64,000 nt of DNA, taken from positions 1-64,000 of the forward strand of contig JAACJM010000248.1 of assembly GCA_013368315.1 (NCBI GenBank), given 5' to 3'. A program made the position numbers and the translations under genes. Positions 1-10,666 of this stretch are shown in pieces; position 1 is the first letter of the stretch, and every line of letters starts with the position of its first letter. The notes beneath the pieces were generated by a model. It was not told the origin of the DNA, searched no databases, and saw only the letters and a program-made list of their open reading frames with translations. The DNA is from Tetrapyrgos nigripes (Eukaryota > Basidiomycota > Agaricomycetes > Agaricales > Campanellaceae).

Positions 1-1751
1 AATTCTCCAAGAAGTGTGAGCATGTAATGCTGCCTTTCACCAGGTGAGTCCATGCTAACAAGGAATAAGGCAGTGTCATGCGGGCAGACCAAAGCAGCAT
101 CCCCAGTATTGTTGTATCCTGAACACGAGGCCTTGGCCAACGTCTCGTGAGCGGCATCGAAAGAGCTCAAGCACACGTCTAAAGCCGACTTTGGTACGTG
201 CATACCATGCTCAAAGTGATCCATTTCCGTTTCGTCCGTCTGCGTACGTTTAGAAGGTCTGCTGGAGCGAGCGTCCTCCACCTTCTCTGCCCATTCCTTG
301 ACATCGTCCTCTCCCAGGAAGAAAGTGTCCGGGTGAAAACGGGGAGGATCTCGGCCATGCTGATCACGATGCTTGTGTGTAAAACAAGCATCCAGCATCA
401 CGATGACACGAGGACATCCTTCTTGCGGGTGTTTGAGAGTTGTTGTACTCCCAAAACAAAGAGCACATCGCGAACGGAGATATGCACTGGCACGAGTGGA
501 GCTGTCTGTAGGGTGTCCAGGGGTGGAATCTACTGCTGGAGAGGCAGGTAGAGATGGTGGTTCGACCAATGTTCGGTGTCGAAAATGTCGGACCTTTCAC
601 TCCTCCGGACCCGACACCTTGGTTCTCGCCTCTTTTTCATTTGCGAGAGCTATCGGACTTTGTTGTATCTCTGGAAGGTGGAGCAGCAGGAGCAGCAGGA
701 GAACAAGGTGAAGGACGAGGAGGCCAATCAGAAGCAGGGATAACTTCAGGAAGGAAAGAGTTAGGTGGCTCCTGAGAGAGCATTTCCGTTCGGATATCCT
801 CCAGTAACGACTTGGTCTGACCCTGGACCAGTGTCTATCAGGCTCCGGTACCACAATAGACAGTTTCCAAATCTCCGGCGTAGAGGATCCGTTCCAACCA
901 ACCAATATCCCTGTTGGTGAAGCTGCTCCTGCAATGCACCGCACCAAGCCGTTACATTAGGGGAGACACGCAGAAACAGGCGTGCTAGAAAGTCCAGCAT
1001 CCGGATGTCCACAGCCAGTGACGGGGAGAACGGTGCACAGGGGAAGAGACCACTCTTCACGAGCTGAATGGCAACTGGAGAGCACTGACACAACCAGACA
1101 GTCAACTTCTCGATCACTAAAGGATGTTTGATGAGTAGGGAACAGCAACAGAATACTCAACCACGCACTGTTAAAACAAATAACCGATATGTCATGTAGT
1201 GTGCTCCGTTGCAAGAGCACCTAGACGCCAAATGCAGCGTTGGTGGTAGCCGTAGATCCTCAGTTTCCCCCAACATCTCTCTATAAGGCCCAACCAGCCT
1301 CGGAATAACATCCTTCAGCCAAGCTTTCCATTGGCGTGCTCGTTTCTTCTTATGTGTAGACTTGGTCGGTGAGCTGACAAGATCAAAGTCTACGTGATCC
1401 TGGCTCTCCAGGAGTGTATCTGTGTGTTGCATCATGGGTGGAGCAATGGCGGGTGTATGGTCGTCGAGTTCAACAGGATGATCACTGTTGACGCCGAGTT
1501 GGCCACGCAGGTGAGGAAGTCGATTGGGTTGAGTGAGATATCGCCCTTCTGAGAGTTGTACTACTGGATTTTCTCGTTTTCGACGTTTGGTATGATCTGC
1601 TGGGTCGATAAGGTGAGGAATGTAATCCGCAGAGGTCAGCTGTGGTGGAGGAGCCTTTGGCATATGATGTCTGCTCGTCATCTTGGAATGTATCAGCGAT
1701 GTCGCTACAGAGTGTCAGATGCGACCCGACGTGACTCTTGCCCATGCTCAA
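1..1751 (-). CDS. KDZ-family transposase, N-terminal half (partial, runs off left edge)
   Basis: Reading the minus strand gives the typical N-terminal part of basidiomycete KDZ (Kyakuja-Dileera-Zisupton) transposases with the CxC1-like cysteine cluster. Visible landmarks in order are a KKKRARQWKAWLKDVIPRLV segment (about 1270-1350), a CQCSPVAIQLVKSGLFPCAP cysteine segment (about 1030-1100), LRRRFGNCLLWYRSL (about 845-890), SRCALCFG followed by IVMLDACFTHK (about 375-470), and GDAALVCPHDTALFLVSMDS near 50-110. The frame is open from about 560 to base 1. The upstream part must be spliced because the segments lie in different frames; I did not fix every intron. The start at 1751 or 1681 is uncertain. 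The catalytic C-terminal half lies outside the window, so intactness cannot be judged. The family acts on DNA in the nucleus as a DDE-type transposase. Confidence 0.8.
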
Positions 1752-1945
1752 CCCTGATTTGCTCTGTTGGTAAAGTCTTGAATTCCGGAAGCAGACATTT
1801 GTTTTACTTACCTTAACAAGAAATTTGAGATGTGGGAATTAGTTGACTCTTCTTGCGAACCCTGTTGATGAGTCAATAAGCACAATGAAAAGAATTTCAA
1901 AACAATAACTTACCTACCCATTGTCATGCCCTTCGGAGAACGGTA

Positions 1946-1971
1946 GTTTTACGTCTTTTCGGACGACACTG
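1946..1971 (+). repeat. Dispersed TTTAACGTC motif, copy 1
   Basis: A near copy of the motif TTTAACGTCTTTTCGGAC (here with TTTTACGTC) lies between the KDZ gene and the next gene. The same motif recurs at 2860-2971 and in tandem at 6900-7135. The rest of 1752-2085 shows no coding potential. Confidence 0.6.
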
Positions 1972-2085
1972 GGTTTCCTCAGTTAATGGGCTTGTCTTAC
2001 AGTTAACCTAGACATGATCATGAGTTACTTGATGTAGTTTATTGCATGATTATCCAAAGTACAAATAAATAAGCTCCCCAACCTG

Positions 2086-2091
2086 TATAAA
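2086..2091 (+). promoter_or_regulatory. TATA box
   Basis: TATAAA lies 37 bp upstream of the ATG at 2128. The following leader is C/T-rich, as is usual for fungal promoters. Confidence 0.5.
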
Positions 2092-2127
2092 CATTGTACA
2101 ACCTTCCTAACTCCTGCATCCTTCACT

Positions 2128-2845
2128 ATGGCTCCTATCATCAGCCTCAAGTTCTACAAACACACCCAGTTCTATGCTGACTACCCTGACGACCACGTCT
2201 TCCTGATGGCCGGCATCACTCCCTCCTTCACTTCCCAGCTCCATCCTCCTCCCGACTTCCCTTATATCAAAACCACCTCCCCCCATGAACACGCGAAATG
2301 GCGAATCGCCCTTGAAGTAGCACCTGCGTTGGCAGAAGACTTGCTTCATGCCATTTACGAAGGGGATCCTGGTCTCAACATGACCATCAGTATTTCTGAA
2401 CGAGGGGAGGGTACTGTCTACTCTTCTTTGGGAGAGGAGATACAGAGGGTGAATATTGGTTCAACTGAGTCTGTGGCATTCACATCAGCCTTGTGGGCAT
2501 GGGACTGGGAAGAGAAAGCCCTTGATGAGCACTGGGAAAGTGAGTTTTGGTTGTTCTTCGGTAATGAACTGTAATTACTCACCTGATAGCTCAGAAATCC
2601 ATCGGATTCATCGTGAGGGCCTAGAGTTCTGGGAACTGATATTGTCAGCACCAGGAGGAGAGGATCGTAGTGTGTACCCACCCATTTTTATCTCTTTCTT
2701 GTCTATTCTGACGAGCGTTACAGGTGGATGTTCAGTAGTCGCAGCACATCTTGCCAGGCTTGGTCTTGGTTTAAAAACCGTTCCCAAGGAAGAGACTAAC
2801 TCCAGCGGCGACCAAGCTGCAAGACCTGACTCCGATCCTGAGTAG
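2128..2845 (+). CDS. Small three-exon protein of unknown function
   Basis: I do not recognise this 202-aa protein. The model join(2128..2539, 2595..2669, 2724..2845) uses two GT-AG introns of 55 and 54 bp and sums to 203 codons including the stop, which supports a real gene. It begins MAPIISLKFYKHTQFYADYP and has no signal peptide or membrane segment. The middle is acidic and tryptophan-rich (SALWAWDWEEKALDEHW), and a short tail is rich in E, S and D. A TATA box lies 37 bp upstream. The gene sits between a KDZ transposase and an Spt5-like gene and is bracketed by TTTAACGTC repeats, so it may be cargo of a mobile element. Its function is open. Confidence 0.65.
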
Positions 2846-2859
2846 TACAGTTTCCCGAC

Positions 2860-2971
2860 TGCGTAGTTTAACGTCGTCTCAGACGACTTTTCCCTACTTT
2901 GTTCCCTGCCAGTCTCCCTTCCCAATGTCCCCTGTACATAATCAGTAGCGTAGTTTAACGTCATCTCGGAC
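2860..2971 (+). repeat. Two dispersed TTTAACGTC motif copies
   Basis: Two copies of GTAGTTTAACGTC followed by a CTCRGACG-like tail start near 2860 and 2946, directly after the stop codon of the small gene. They match the motif at 1946 and in the 6900-7135 array. No coding sequence is seen between 2846 and 3134. Confidence 0.65.
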
Positions 2972-3134
2972 GGGTCTCTATGTCCAGGCTTTGCATTAGA
3001 AGATACATCTATTCTTGATCAAATACTATACACAATCTGCCTATATCTACACCAAAAAGAATTGTGATATCGATACAAAAGTCTACAGCAAGCAAGACAA
3101 AACCCGAAAATGTACAGTACAGTAAAGTCTGAAA

Positions 3135-6100
3135 TCAGTCCATGTCCTCATCCTCGTCCTCGTCCTCGTCCATATCCATGTCCTCTGGATCTGCCTTCTT
3201 TTTCCCCTTGTGGTCGCTTTTCTTCTGCTGTCTATGCGCCGCCTGCTTCTTGCCCCTGCCATTGCGTTTCTTTGCTGGAGTAGATGCTCCCTCCCTCTCG
3301 ATCTCCTCGTCCTCAGCCTCCTTGTTCTTCTTCTGCCTTTTGCGTTCACGTTTCTTCTGCTGCCTCCCCAATGTCCTTTCCAACTCTTCTCGCCTACTCT
3401 TGACCCAACTGTTCCACTTATTGTTTGGATCTATGGGCCCAGTTGACAAGCAATCCTTCCCCTCAATTTCCAGCTGCTCATCCAAGATTTCTTCCTGAGG
3501 AGTTTTCCAGTTCTTGAACGTGGCTACAATTATCACTGGTACTGTTCGGTGGGTTTCGTTGTCGAACTTGTGAAAGAGACGTCGGGCATACTTGCCAACA
3601 TGGGATCCAGGCAACGATGAGGATACCTTGTGTATGTGTGGTTGGCTTCATATCGTATGGTGTCACGTCTTCAGGCTCTGCGAACCAGCCTGCAGGTTTG
3701 CCGTACTTGACCCACACTTTCTTCTGGTAAACATGAAGAGTAGCATGTACCCGATCTTTCGCTGGTCTATCTCCCTTTCTGGGTTTGTAGTCGGCGAAAA
3801 TCGTACACCCTTCAAGTACCGGGATCATCCAGGGTATTTGAGGCTTCGGTAGCGGTAGATCCAATTCTGAGAAGGAAGGGTCCCATGCACCGCCATCACG
3901 AGCTATTTCCTCGTCATCAGGTGGCAACGGAGTTTGAGCTCAGGGAGGGGGGATCACGATAGCTTTGCGGATCTCAATTTGTCGAACATGAAACTTGGGC
4001 TGGTAATATAGCTGCCGGCCTTGTAGCGGATACGCTTCCGTGAGGTCTTTGCCAGTCCTGTTCATAAAGTTAATGAGTCAAATAATGCGAGAAGGAAGGT
4101 GCCTACTCACCCAGCATCGCGAACCCAGCTATAGTCCACTTCAAGTTTGTAGCCAGTCCCTTGGTGATACGTTGCGATTTGATCGAAAGCGATGAAAAGG
4201 CGTCAACCACTAGGGTACGCATCCTTGCCATCTTGAAGTTTAAGGCCTTCCCCACGTCTGACGTCAAAGACTGACGCTTGGTATGTCTTCATTGGTCCCC
4301 AGATGACAAGGATACAGACATTCTTCCAGGGTGCGTCAGGTGTCTTCATCTCACACAGTTGCTTCTGTTTAGCTTGCACTGCCAAGTGCACCTTAACTCT
4401 AGCCATCTCAACTATTTCATCGTAGTTTATACCCCTCCAGTTGTCCGAGGCGAAATCACAGAGCTGGACCGAGATCTCCCAGTCTATGTCCTTGTCCCAG
4501 TTCGCTTCATAGAACTCCCGTTGTAGCAGTGGCGGGAGAGGGAGTACGTCCTTCAGGGGCATCTTCAACCTGTGTTTGGAAGGGGTGTTAAGTCACATTG
4601 CCAAAAAGAAATAAAAGAACAGAAGATGCGCTCACTGCAACTCGACCACCTCGTCATGTCTCAGGAGCGCCGTTTCATTCAGCAAGGGGAAAAACACTTC
4701 CAACTTGGTATATGGGTTTGGGGGGAAGACGTTCCTCACATAGCCCGCGCAGTTGGCATACTTCTGCGCGGTCCTGATGACGGAGACCTGTTCATCGATC
4801 CACAAGACTTGACGAGAACCATCTCCATCTCGAGGACTGGCAAGTCTGCAGGAATTGACATGGACGTTGTGGGTCTGGCCGGAAGAAATTAGCTCTCTAT
4901 CTTCCAAGTAAAAAACCTAAATAAATACAACTTGCCTTGAAGTCGGCCAATCTGTGAGTCTGGATGTAGAAAGTCAACCATCTAATGCAAAGATCCCAGA
5001 TAAGAAGAAACGAAACTTGCCTTCTGGTCTAGATGGCCATCCATCTCAACAATACTGCAACTGTCACTGGAGATGTCGGATATGACCCCAAAGATGGAAT
5101 GCCCTTCAACAGTAGCCAAAACGTTGTCGGTGCAGCGGAACCGTTTGCGAATGTTGCGTTTATCCACCCACTCCTCACCGTGAGTGAGGTCTAGGTATGA
5201 GACCAGGCATTGCTCCTCGTTGACTTCCTTCACCATTCCTGGTCTGATCAAAATTCGTTCTATTACTTTCTCCTTGTGTACAGCCATCACCTCCACCTCC
5301 TTGCGTTTCTGAGCTATCTTCATCAAGCGCTGGCAGTCAGATTCATTCGACGGGGAATCTACGCCTGAGGACTCTTTGCCACTTGTGCGGTACATTGTGT
5401 TCTTCTGCTTCTGACCTCGTTCTTCTAGACGCGCACCGGCTGGTATCAGCCCATCCTTCACTAGTCTCTGCAAGCTCTCAACTTGTTCCCCCAGCTCAAA
5501 TTTCCAGTTGGACGGTATGGGAAGAGGATGAGCTGTAATCAGCGTATGTCCACTTTCCATGAAAAGAATTCTCAAGTCAGAGGAGACATGAAGATCGCTA
5601 TAGCTGACCGAGCTGAGGTCGAAAGCCTTCAGCAATAAACCATTCTCGTAATGCAGACTGTCTTCGCCACGTCCAGTCATCAGCACCCTTCCCGTTCTCT
5701 CTCTGGCGAGCTGCAATGTACCACAGCCACCCCTGGCCTTCCGTTTTTCTCCTGGCAACTGAGGTCGAGACCGAGGAACGAGGAGACAGAGCAACCAATG
5801 GGAAGGACCAGAATGTTCTCGTTTGACCACCAATGCAGGGTCTCCTGCATATATCCCCTTCCTCACCCTCACCCAAGTCTTTGGTTTGATACATGAAGGG
5901 GTCCAGCTCATCATCTGACCCATCTCTTCTGCAGAGACAGGTTCCAGGATGGGGAGACCAGTCCGACTGCACTTGATGCATTCCTGACTTTGAAGAAAAT
6001 CTCTAAAAGGTACCGTCCTGGCGAAAGAGAGATGTAAACCAGGCTCGGCATCAACATAAACCCAGCCAGATACACCAGGAAAGCACGTTGCGGAACGGAT

Positions 6101-6715
6101 GAGAGACTTGGGGATGGCCAATGTACCTGTAGTGCTGTTAACTGCGGAAGATGCTGTAGACGATGAAGATGCAGATGGGGGTATAACTCTGGACGAGGTT
6201 GAAGAAGTTGCGGTGATGGTAGACAGCAAAGGTGAAGCTCTGGACGAGGTCGAAGAAGTTGTGGTGATGGTAGACGGCAACGGTGTAGCTCTGGACGAGG
6301 TTGAAGAAGTTGCAGTGATGGTAGACGGCAACGGTGTAGCTCTGGATGAGGTCGCAGTAGTTGCGGTGGTGATAGCAGAACCGGTTGTGGAGAATTGGGA
6401 AAAGATAGAACTGACAGGACTGGTGAAGGGGGTAGCTCGAGAATCTGGAGTTGCGGTGGTGGTGGTGGAGGAACCAGTTGTGGAGGATTGGGAAAAGCTA
6501 GAACTGACAGGACTGGTGAAGGGGGTAGCTCGAGATTCTGGAACAGGAGTTGTCCCTGTCCTCAACCAGTCAGCGTCCTCGATAATTTCTGACTTCAGTG
6601 GCGCAGGAATAGTGGCTCCTTCACAGAGTCAACGTCAATGACCTCATGAGATCCAACAAGACCCCGGTTGCTGGTAGAAGCGAAGGGATCCGTAAGCTTG
6701 TCCGTGTCCAAGCTG
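3135..6715 (-). CDS. Spt5-like NGN/KOW protein, multi-exon (possibly damaged)
   Basis: Minus-strand exons are visible at about 6715-6630, 6620-5010, 4910-4632, 4568-4203 and 3930-3135. The protein starts with a Ser/Thr-rich tail holding four copies of a 17-residue repeat (ATPLPSTITATSSTSSR type) at about 6170-6370. Next comes the second half of an NGN domain (CFPGVSGWVYVDAEPG near 6060), then a KOW motif (TWVRVRKGIYAGDPALV near 5860), as in the transcription elongation factor Spt5. The C-terminus is a Lys/Glu-rich coiled-coil-like segment ending in a D/E tail (DMDMDEDEDEDEDMD). The first half of the NGN domain is missing. A frame break near 6630 and an unclear junction near 4910-5030 suggest decay or missed introns. 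Fungal genomes carry Spt5 as a single essential gene, so this is a divergent extra copy, not the housekeeping gene. Confidence 0.6.
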
Positions 6716-6899
6716 AAATTAAAGACTTCGAAAGAAAGACTAGTGAGTTCCTTTTACACTAGAGAATAATAGCTGTGCTCACCACTACTATAGGGGCCGC
6801 TCGCATTGTTTGGTTGCAGGGAAAGATGCTGAGTGGGACGGGGGCACGCACTGATCCCATTGTCGTAGATTGATACCTAGTCTCAGTCGATATTCCCTG

Positions 6900-7135
6900 C
6901 ATAGTTTAACGTCTTTTCGGACTCCTCCAGGCTCTACGCCGAGGGTAGTTTAACGTCTTTGCGGACGAAGCCAGATATTCCCAGTAGTTTAACGTCTTTT
7001 CGGACTCCTCCAAGCTCTGTGCTGAGGGTAATTTAACGTCTTTAGCAGACGAAGCCAGGTATTCCCACTAGTTTAATGTCTTTTCAGACTCCTTCAAGCT
7101 CTACGCCGAGGGTAGTTTGACGTCTTTGCGGATGC
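6900..7135 (+). repeat. Tandem array of TTTAACGTC motif (three ~84-bp units)
   Basis: Three units start near 6903, 6985 and 7069. Each holds two motif copies: one followed by TTTTCGGACTCCTCC and one followed by TTTGCGGACGAAGCC or close variants. The motif is the same as at 1946, 2860 and 2946. It lies just upstream of the Spt5-like minus-strand gene. Confidence 0.8.
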
Positions 7136-7149
7136 AGTCAAATAATGCG

Positions 7150-7299
7150 TAATATGGTAATGGCGAGGGGTACCAGATATGGTAATAACGATGTGTCGGG
7201 TCTGGTCTAGACCTTGGCTAGATGTAATATGGTAATGGCGAGGGGTACCAGATATGATAATAACGATGTGTCAGGTCTGGTCTAGACCTTGGCTAGACC
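7150..7299 (+). repeat. Direct tandem repeat, two 75-bp units
   Basis: Two nearly identical units begin with TAATATGGTAATGGCGAGG at 7150 and 7225 and end in TCTAGACCTTGGCTAGA. Only a few substitutions separate them. Confidence 0.85.
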
Positions 7300-7605
7300 G
7301 TCTCACACCATTACAGTATATATTTAACTACTGGCCTCAGTACAAGTAGCAAAACACGGTTATTATACTATATATACTACACAGAAAGCAATACAGGCTA
7401 CAATCCACCCTACAAACGAGCGTGACGTTTCGACGAGGATAGCACTACTCTCCATACTACAGTGCCAATGAGGACAAGCCACGAATAGAGTATGCAAATC
7501 TGAGAAAGAGGATAAGAATGTATATATCACGCTGAGATTGACGCTACGCACCAGGAGTCCACACCACAACAAGAGTCCAAGTTAGGAGCTGTCTATTACG
7601 ACGAC

Positions 7606-8280
7606 ATGGGACAGGAGAACAACGACTCCATCCAAACAAGTCCCTATAACCAAATGTTAGTGAGTGCGGGGAAAGAAACAGAGCAGAAGCTACTCACTAA
7701 TACATTCATCAGGAGACCATGCATGCTGGCTGGCCCAGCATCAAAGGATGAGGAGTCGGTGCGGGATGGGGTCAGGAGAACGACAACTCCCATCAAAACA
7801 AGTCCCTATAACCAAATATTAATGAGTGCAGAAAAGAAGCAGAAGGTACTCACTAATACAGTCACCGGGAGACCATGTACTCTGGTTGGCCCAGCATTAA
7901 AGAGGAGTCAGTGGGGAAGGGTTTGACCTCTCGTACGCAACGATAACGACTCCAGTGAAACAAGTCCCTATAACCAAATGTTAGTGAGTGCGGGAAATGA
8001 TGTAGAGGCACTCACGAATACAGAACTCACCAGGAGACCATCTACTCTGGCTGGCCAGCGTCAAGGAGGAGAAGTCAGTGGGGAAGGGTTTGACCTCGTT
8101 GTATGCAACGATAACGACTCCCGTACTATAACCAATGTTAGTGAGTGCGTGAAACGATGTAGAGGCCACTCACCAATACAAAACTCACCAAGAGACTATG
8201 TACTCTGGCTGGCCCAGCGTCAAGGAGGAGGAGGAGTCGGTGGGGAAGGGTTTGACGTCGTTGTACACAACGATGATGGA
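7606..8280 (+). repeat. Degenerate tandem repeat, about four ~160-bp units
   Basis: Units share CAAGTCCCTATAACCAAAT, GTGAGTGCGG, CACCAGGAGACCAT and CTGGCTGGCCCAGC, and the spacing is about 150-165 bp. Short frames across it are by-products of the repeat. No gene is evident between 6720 and 8720. Confidence 0.8.
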
Positions 8281-8294
8281 ACTTGAAGAAGATG

Positions 8295-8494
8295 GAAAAG
8301 ATTACTAAGCAAGTGACGCACGCAGTGTATAGGGCATGGACAGCGAAGATTCTTCAACATGTTTTGGGCGCTTGGACAGCGCTTAATCCTACTAAAATAG
8401 GATTAAGCGCTGTCCAAGCGCCCAAAACATGTTGAAGAATCTTCGCCGTCCATGCCCTATACACTGCGCGCGTCACTTGCTTAATAATCTTTTC
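8295..8494. repeat. Long inverted repeat: 97-bp arms, 6-bp loop
   Basis: The left arm 8295-8391 and right arm 8398-8494 are reverse complements with only a few mismatches. They are separated by the 6-bp loop CTAAAA. Weaker complementarity continues for about 15 bp outside. A transcript would form a stable hairpin of nearly 100 bp. It may be a foldback element or a MITE; no target-site duplication was obvious. Confidence 0.9.
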
Positions 8495-8725
8495 TAACTT
8501 CTCTTCAACACTCGCATAGGTTGCAAACCCTGCCTCCTCCTCCTCCTCCCCATAAGTATGCCAGTCCCTAGTATGATTCGTATACGTAGAATAGTTAGTT
8601 AGAATGAATATGAATGATATTGCCTGGCCAAAAAGGCCATTAAGTCATCCCAAATTTTTACTTCTTCTGCTATAGATATTGTTAAACGTTATGCTGACGA
8701 TCTGTATATCAATAGGCTGCACGCC

Positions 8726-9819
8726 ATGAATCCGTTTATTGATACCCAAGCTGTAGTCTCCTGAGACGATGAAGAAGACGGCGAATTAGACGGCGAAGAC
8801 CTGCTGCTCATCAATGACAGCGAGGAGGAGGAGGAGGAGGCAGGGGATCCTAGATGGTACGGTGACGAAGGTAAGTCTTTTGTTCTCTACGCTCTGTTAG
8901 TAAATAATAATCTATGCACACAGCCTTTCACGATGAAGATGCAGACGACATTGCTGCCCAAGCAGAACAAGCAGAGGCCGAACACTGGGACGCATTTGTC
9001 GAACGCAGCAAGACCCGTGCAAAAGTCTCGTCCTCTCCGGCTCAAGTAATGTCATCCACTGATGAGGGTCTCAGCGATGAGATGCTACATCTGCTGATGC
9101 TGAGAGATCTGAACCCCCCTGCCTTTTGGCGTATCAAATGCAAAGTGAGCAACATCTCTTTTTATATATCTCATACTGACTTTTTGGTGCAGCCAGGTTC
9201 CGAATTCGAGCTAGTGTCCGCTCTGTATGAGTGTTTCACTTCTCCTGTTCCTGATGACACCCAGAAGCTTGACCCAATTCCGACCCCCACTCCTCGCACC
9301 GTCAAAACTGATAGTAGTTGCCATCGTCTCCCAACCGCAACTCCCAGTCCAGCCCCAGCTCCAACTCCTTCAAATTCACGCGTTTCTTGTTATCATCAGG
9401 GATTTGAGGCTGTTCGACGTGCTCTTCAGTCTGGCATGGAAATCCCTCAAATACATCGCGAGCTGGAGTCTATCATGAAGCAGAATTACCGAGCCGAAGA
9501 CTGGGATGCTGCCGTCTCAGCCATGATGGTGGAAGACGACGATGGCCTCCTGCCAGCTCTGGATTCCATTAATCAGCTAGAACAGCAATGGTTGATGGAT
9601 AACAGCTTACAGCTTCCTCCCACTTTTGCTCCTAAACCGACTACTTCGATATTCGGTCAAGTCGATCACTGGTTCTTGAATACCAGAGCCAACACCTCCA
9701 CCCAAGTCGCCCCAGGTTCTTCACCATCCTCGGGCACAACAGCGTCCACTTCTACCCTTCCCCACGTTTCACCCTCTCCACCAGTCTCTCCCATCTATGC
9801 AAATGAGAAGATAGGGTGA
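8726..9819 (+). pseudogene. Spt5-like N-terminal fragment with a nonsense codon
   Basis: The model join(8726..8870, 8924..9144, 9193..9819) gives 331 codons in frame, with one TGA at 8762-8764 (codon 13). The start MNPFIDTQAVVS and the following acidic run (DDEEDGELDGEDLL, then a run of Glu) resemble the acidic N-terminus of fungal Spt5. PPAFWRIKCKPGSEFELVSAL matches the first strand and helix of the NGN domain. After that the sequence changes to Pro/Thr/Ser-rich low complexity followed by an unrecognised part (YHQGFEAVRRALQSGMEIPQ). The NGN domain is therefore cut, complementing the half found in the minus-strand gene at 3135-6715. Translation could restart at the ATG at 8935 or later. A fragment or a chimaera is more likely than a working elongation factor. 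Confidence 0.55.
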
Positions 9820-9843
9820 GTAAGAATTAGTTTTGTCAGTAAG

Positions 9844-10269
9844 CTAAGGCTCACCCTCATCCAGAGTTAACTGGTTCCTGCTCAGACTCAGAGTGTCCCT
9901 CAAGACTTTGCATTCTATGCGCTGCTTGGCATAACGCTGCCACTCCTGGAAAGCGTGCTGGAGGAGCATTTGCTCGACGACGAATATGAACCCGCATCGG
10001 GTGCCGATGTCGCAATGGTGACGGTCGATGGAGAGCACGCCGTGGCGATTAATGCCAACCTCATGGAGACGAGAACCTATCTCGCCATGGGCGCAGACAA
10101 CTAGCTCGGTGAATATCTTCGGATTGATCTCTGCGCGGATCATGAACTTGGCTTGTAGTTCTGGGTTTCGCGAGGTGAGGAAGGCAGGCGGACGTGGAGG
10201 TTGGAGGACAAGTTGGAGGAATGGTTGAGTAGGGGTGTGGTAGCGAGAGGGTTTGTAGGGATGAGGCAT
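9844..10269 (-). CDS. Possible short coding region, unknown
   Basis: An open frame of 141 codons on the minus strand contains ordered, non-repetitive sequence (for example ELQAKFMIRAEINPKIFTEL and VVEQMLLQHAFQEWQRYAKQ). I do not recognise it. It is convergent with the Spt5-like fragment and ends 25 bp from its stop. It could be an exon of a larger gene or a non-coding frame. Confidence 0.3.
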   Translation of the reverse strand: MPHPYKPSRYHTPTQPFLQLVLQPPRPPAFLTSRNPELQAKFMIRAEINPKIFTELVVCAHGEIGSRLHEVGINRHGVLSIDRHHCDIGTRCGFIFVVEQMLLQHAFQEWQRYAKQRIECKVLRDTLSLSRNQLTLDEGEP

Positions 10270-10398
10270 GTTGCAGATGGGGGCAGAGTAAGAGGATGTT
10301 ACGCAGATGTAGACAGTCCGGAACTCGTGAGTATTTACCTGCTGGATTCGCGACTCGATTTTGTTCCTAATCTAGTAGTTTAAGGCAGCAAAACATTC

Positions 10399-10610
10399 GG
10401 GTTCTCGTGAGTATGTTCTGACTCTCATTATTGATTGAAATTAATCTCATTTCCCTTTTTTCTACTAGCGGGGTTACTTGGTGAATATAGCCTGAAATCC
10501 CTTGGGTTGGTCACCGGGTGCTCGTGAGTATGTTGTGATGTTCATTGTCAATTGATATCAATTTTCTTTTGTTCTACAACTCGGGCTAATTGGGAAATAC
10601 AGCCTCTAAG
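10399..10610 (+). repeat. Tandem duplication of an intron-like segment
   Basis: Two ~100-bp units each contain CTCGTGAGTATGTT, an A/T-rich stretch with ATTGATT, a pyrimidine tract, a CTAC segment and a GGGAAATACAGCC-like end. Each resembles a small GT-AG intron with a short exon. They lie just upstream of the six-exon gene and may be duplicated 5' leader exons of it. Confidence 0.5.
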
Positions 10611-10666
10611 ATAACCAAGATCTTAGTTGATATCGTCCTGCATCCTGCAAACTTGAATCTTTAACG

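Noticed and set aside
3142..3498. Plus-strand Ser/Leu-rich frame
   Set aside because: It is the complement of the acidic and Lys-rich tail codons of the minus-strand Spt5-like gene.
6099..6641. Plus-strand 180-codon frame rich in Val/Glu/Asp
   Set aside because: It is the complement of the Ser/Thr repeat tail of the minus-strand Spt5-like gene; the repeats are in phase on that strand and splice context supports the minus gene.
8295..8494. Transcription terminator
   Set aside because: The arms are far too long for an intrinsic terminator, there is no T-run, and fungal polymerase II does not use such hairpins.
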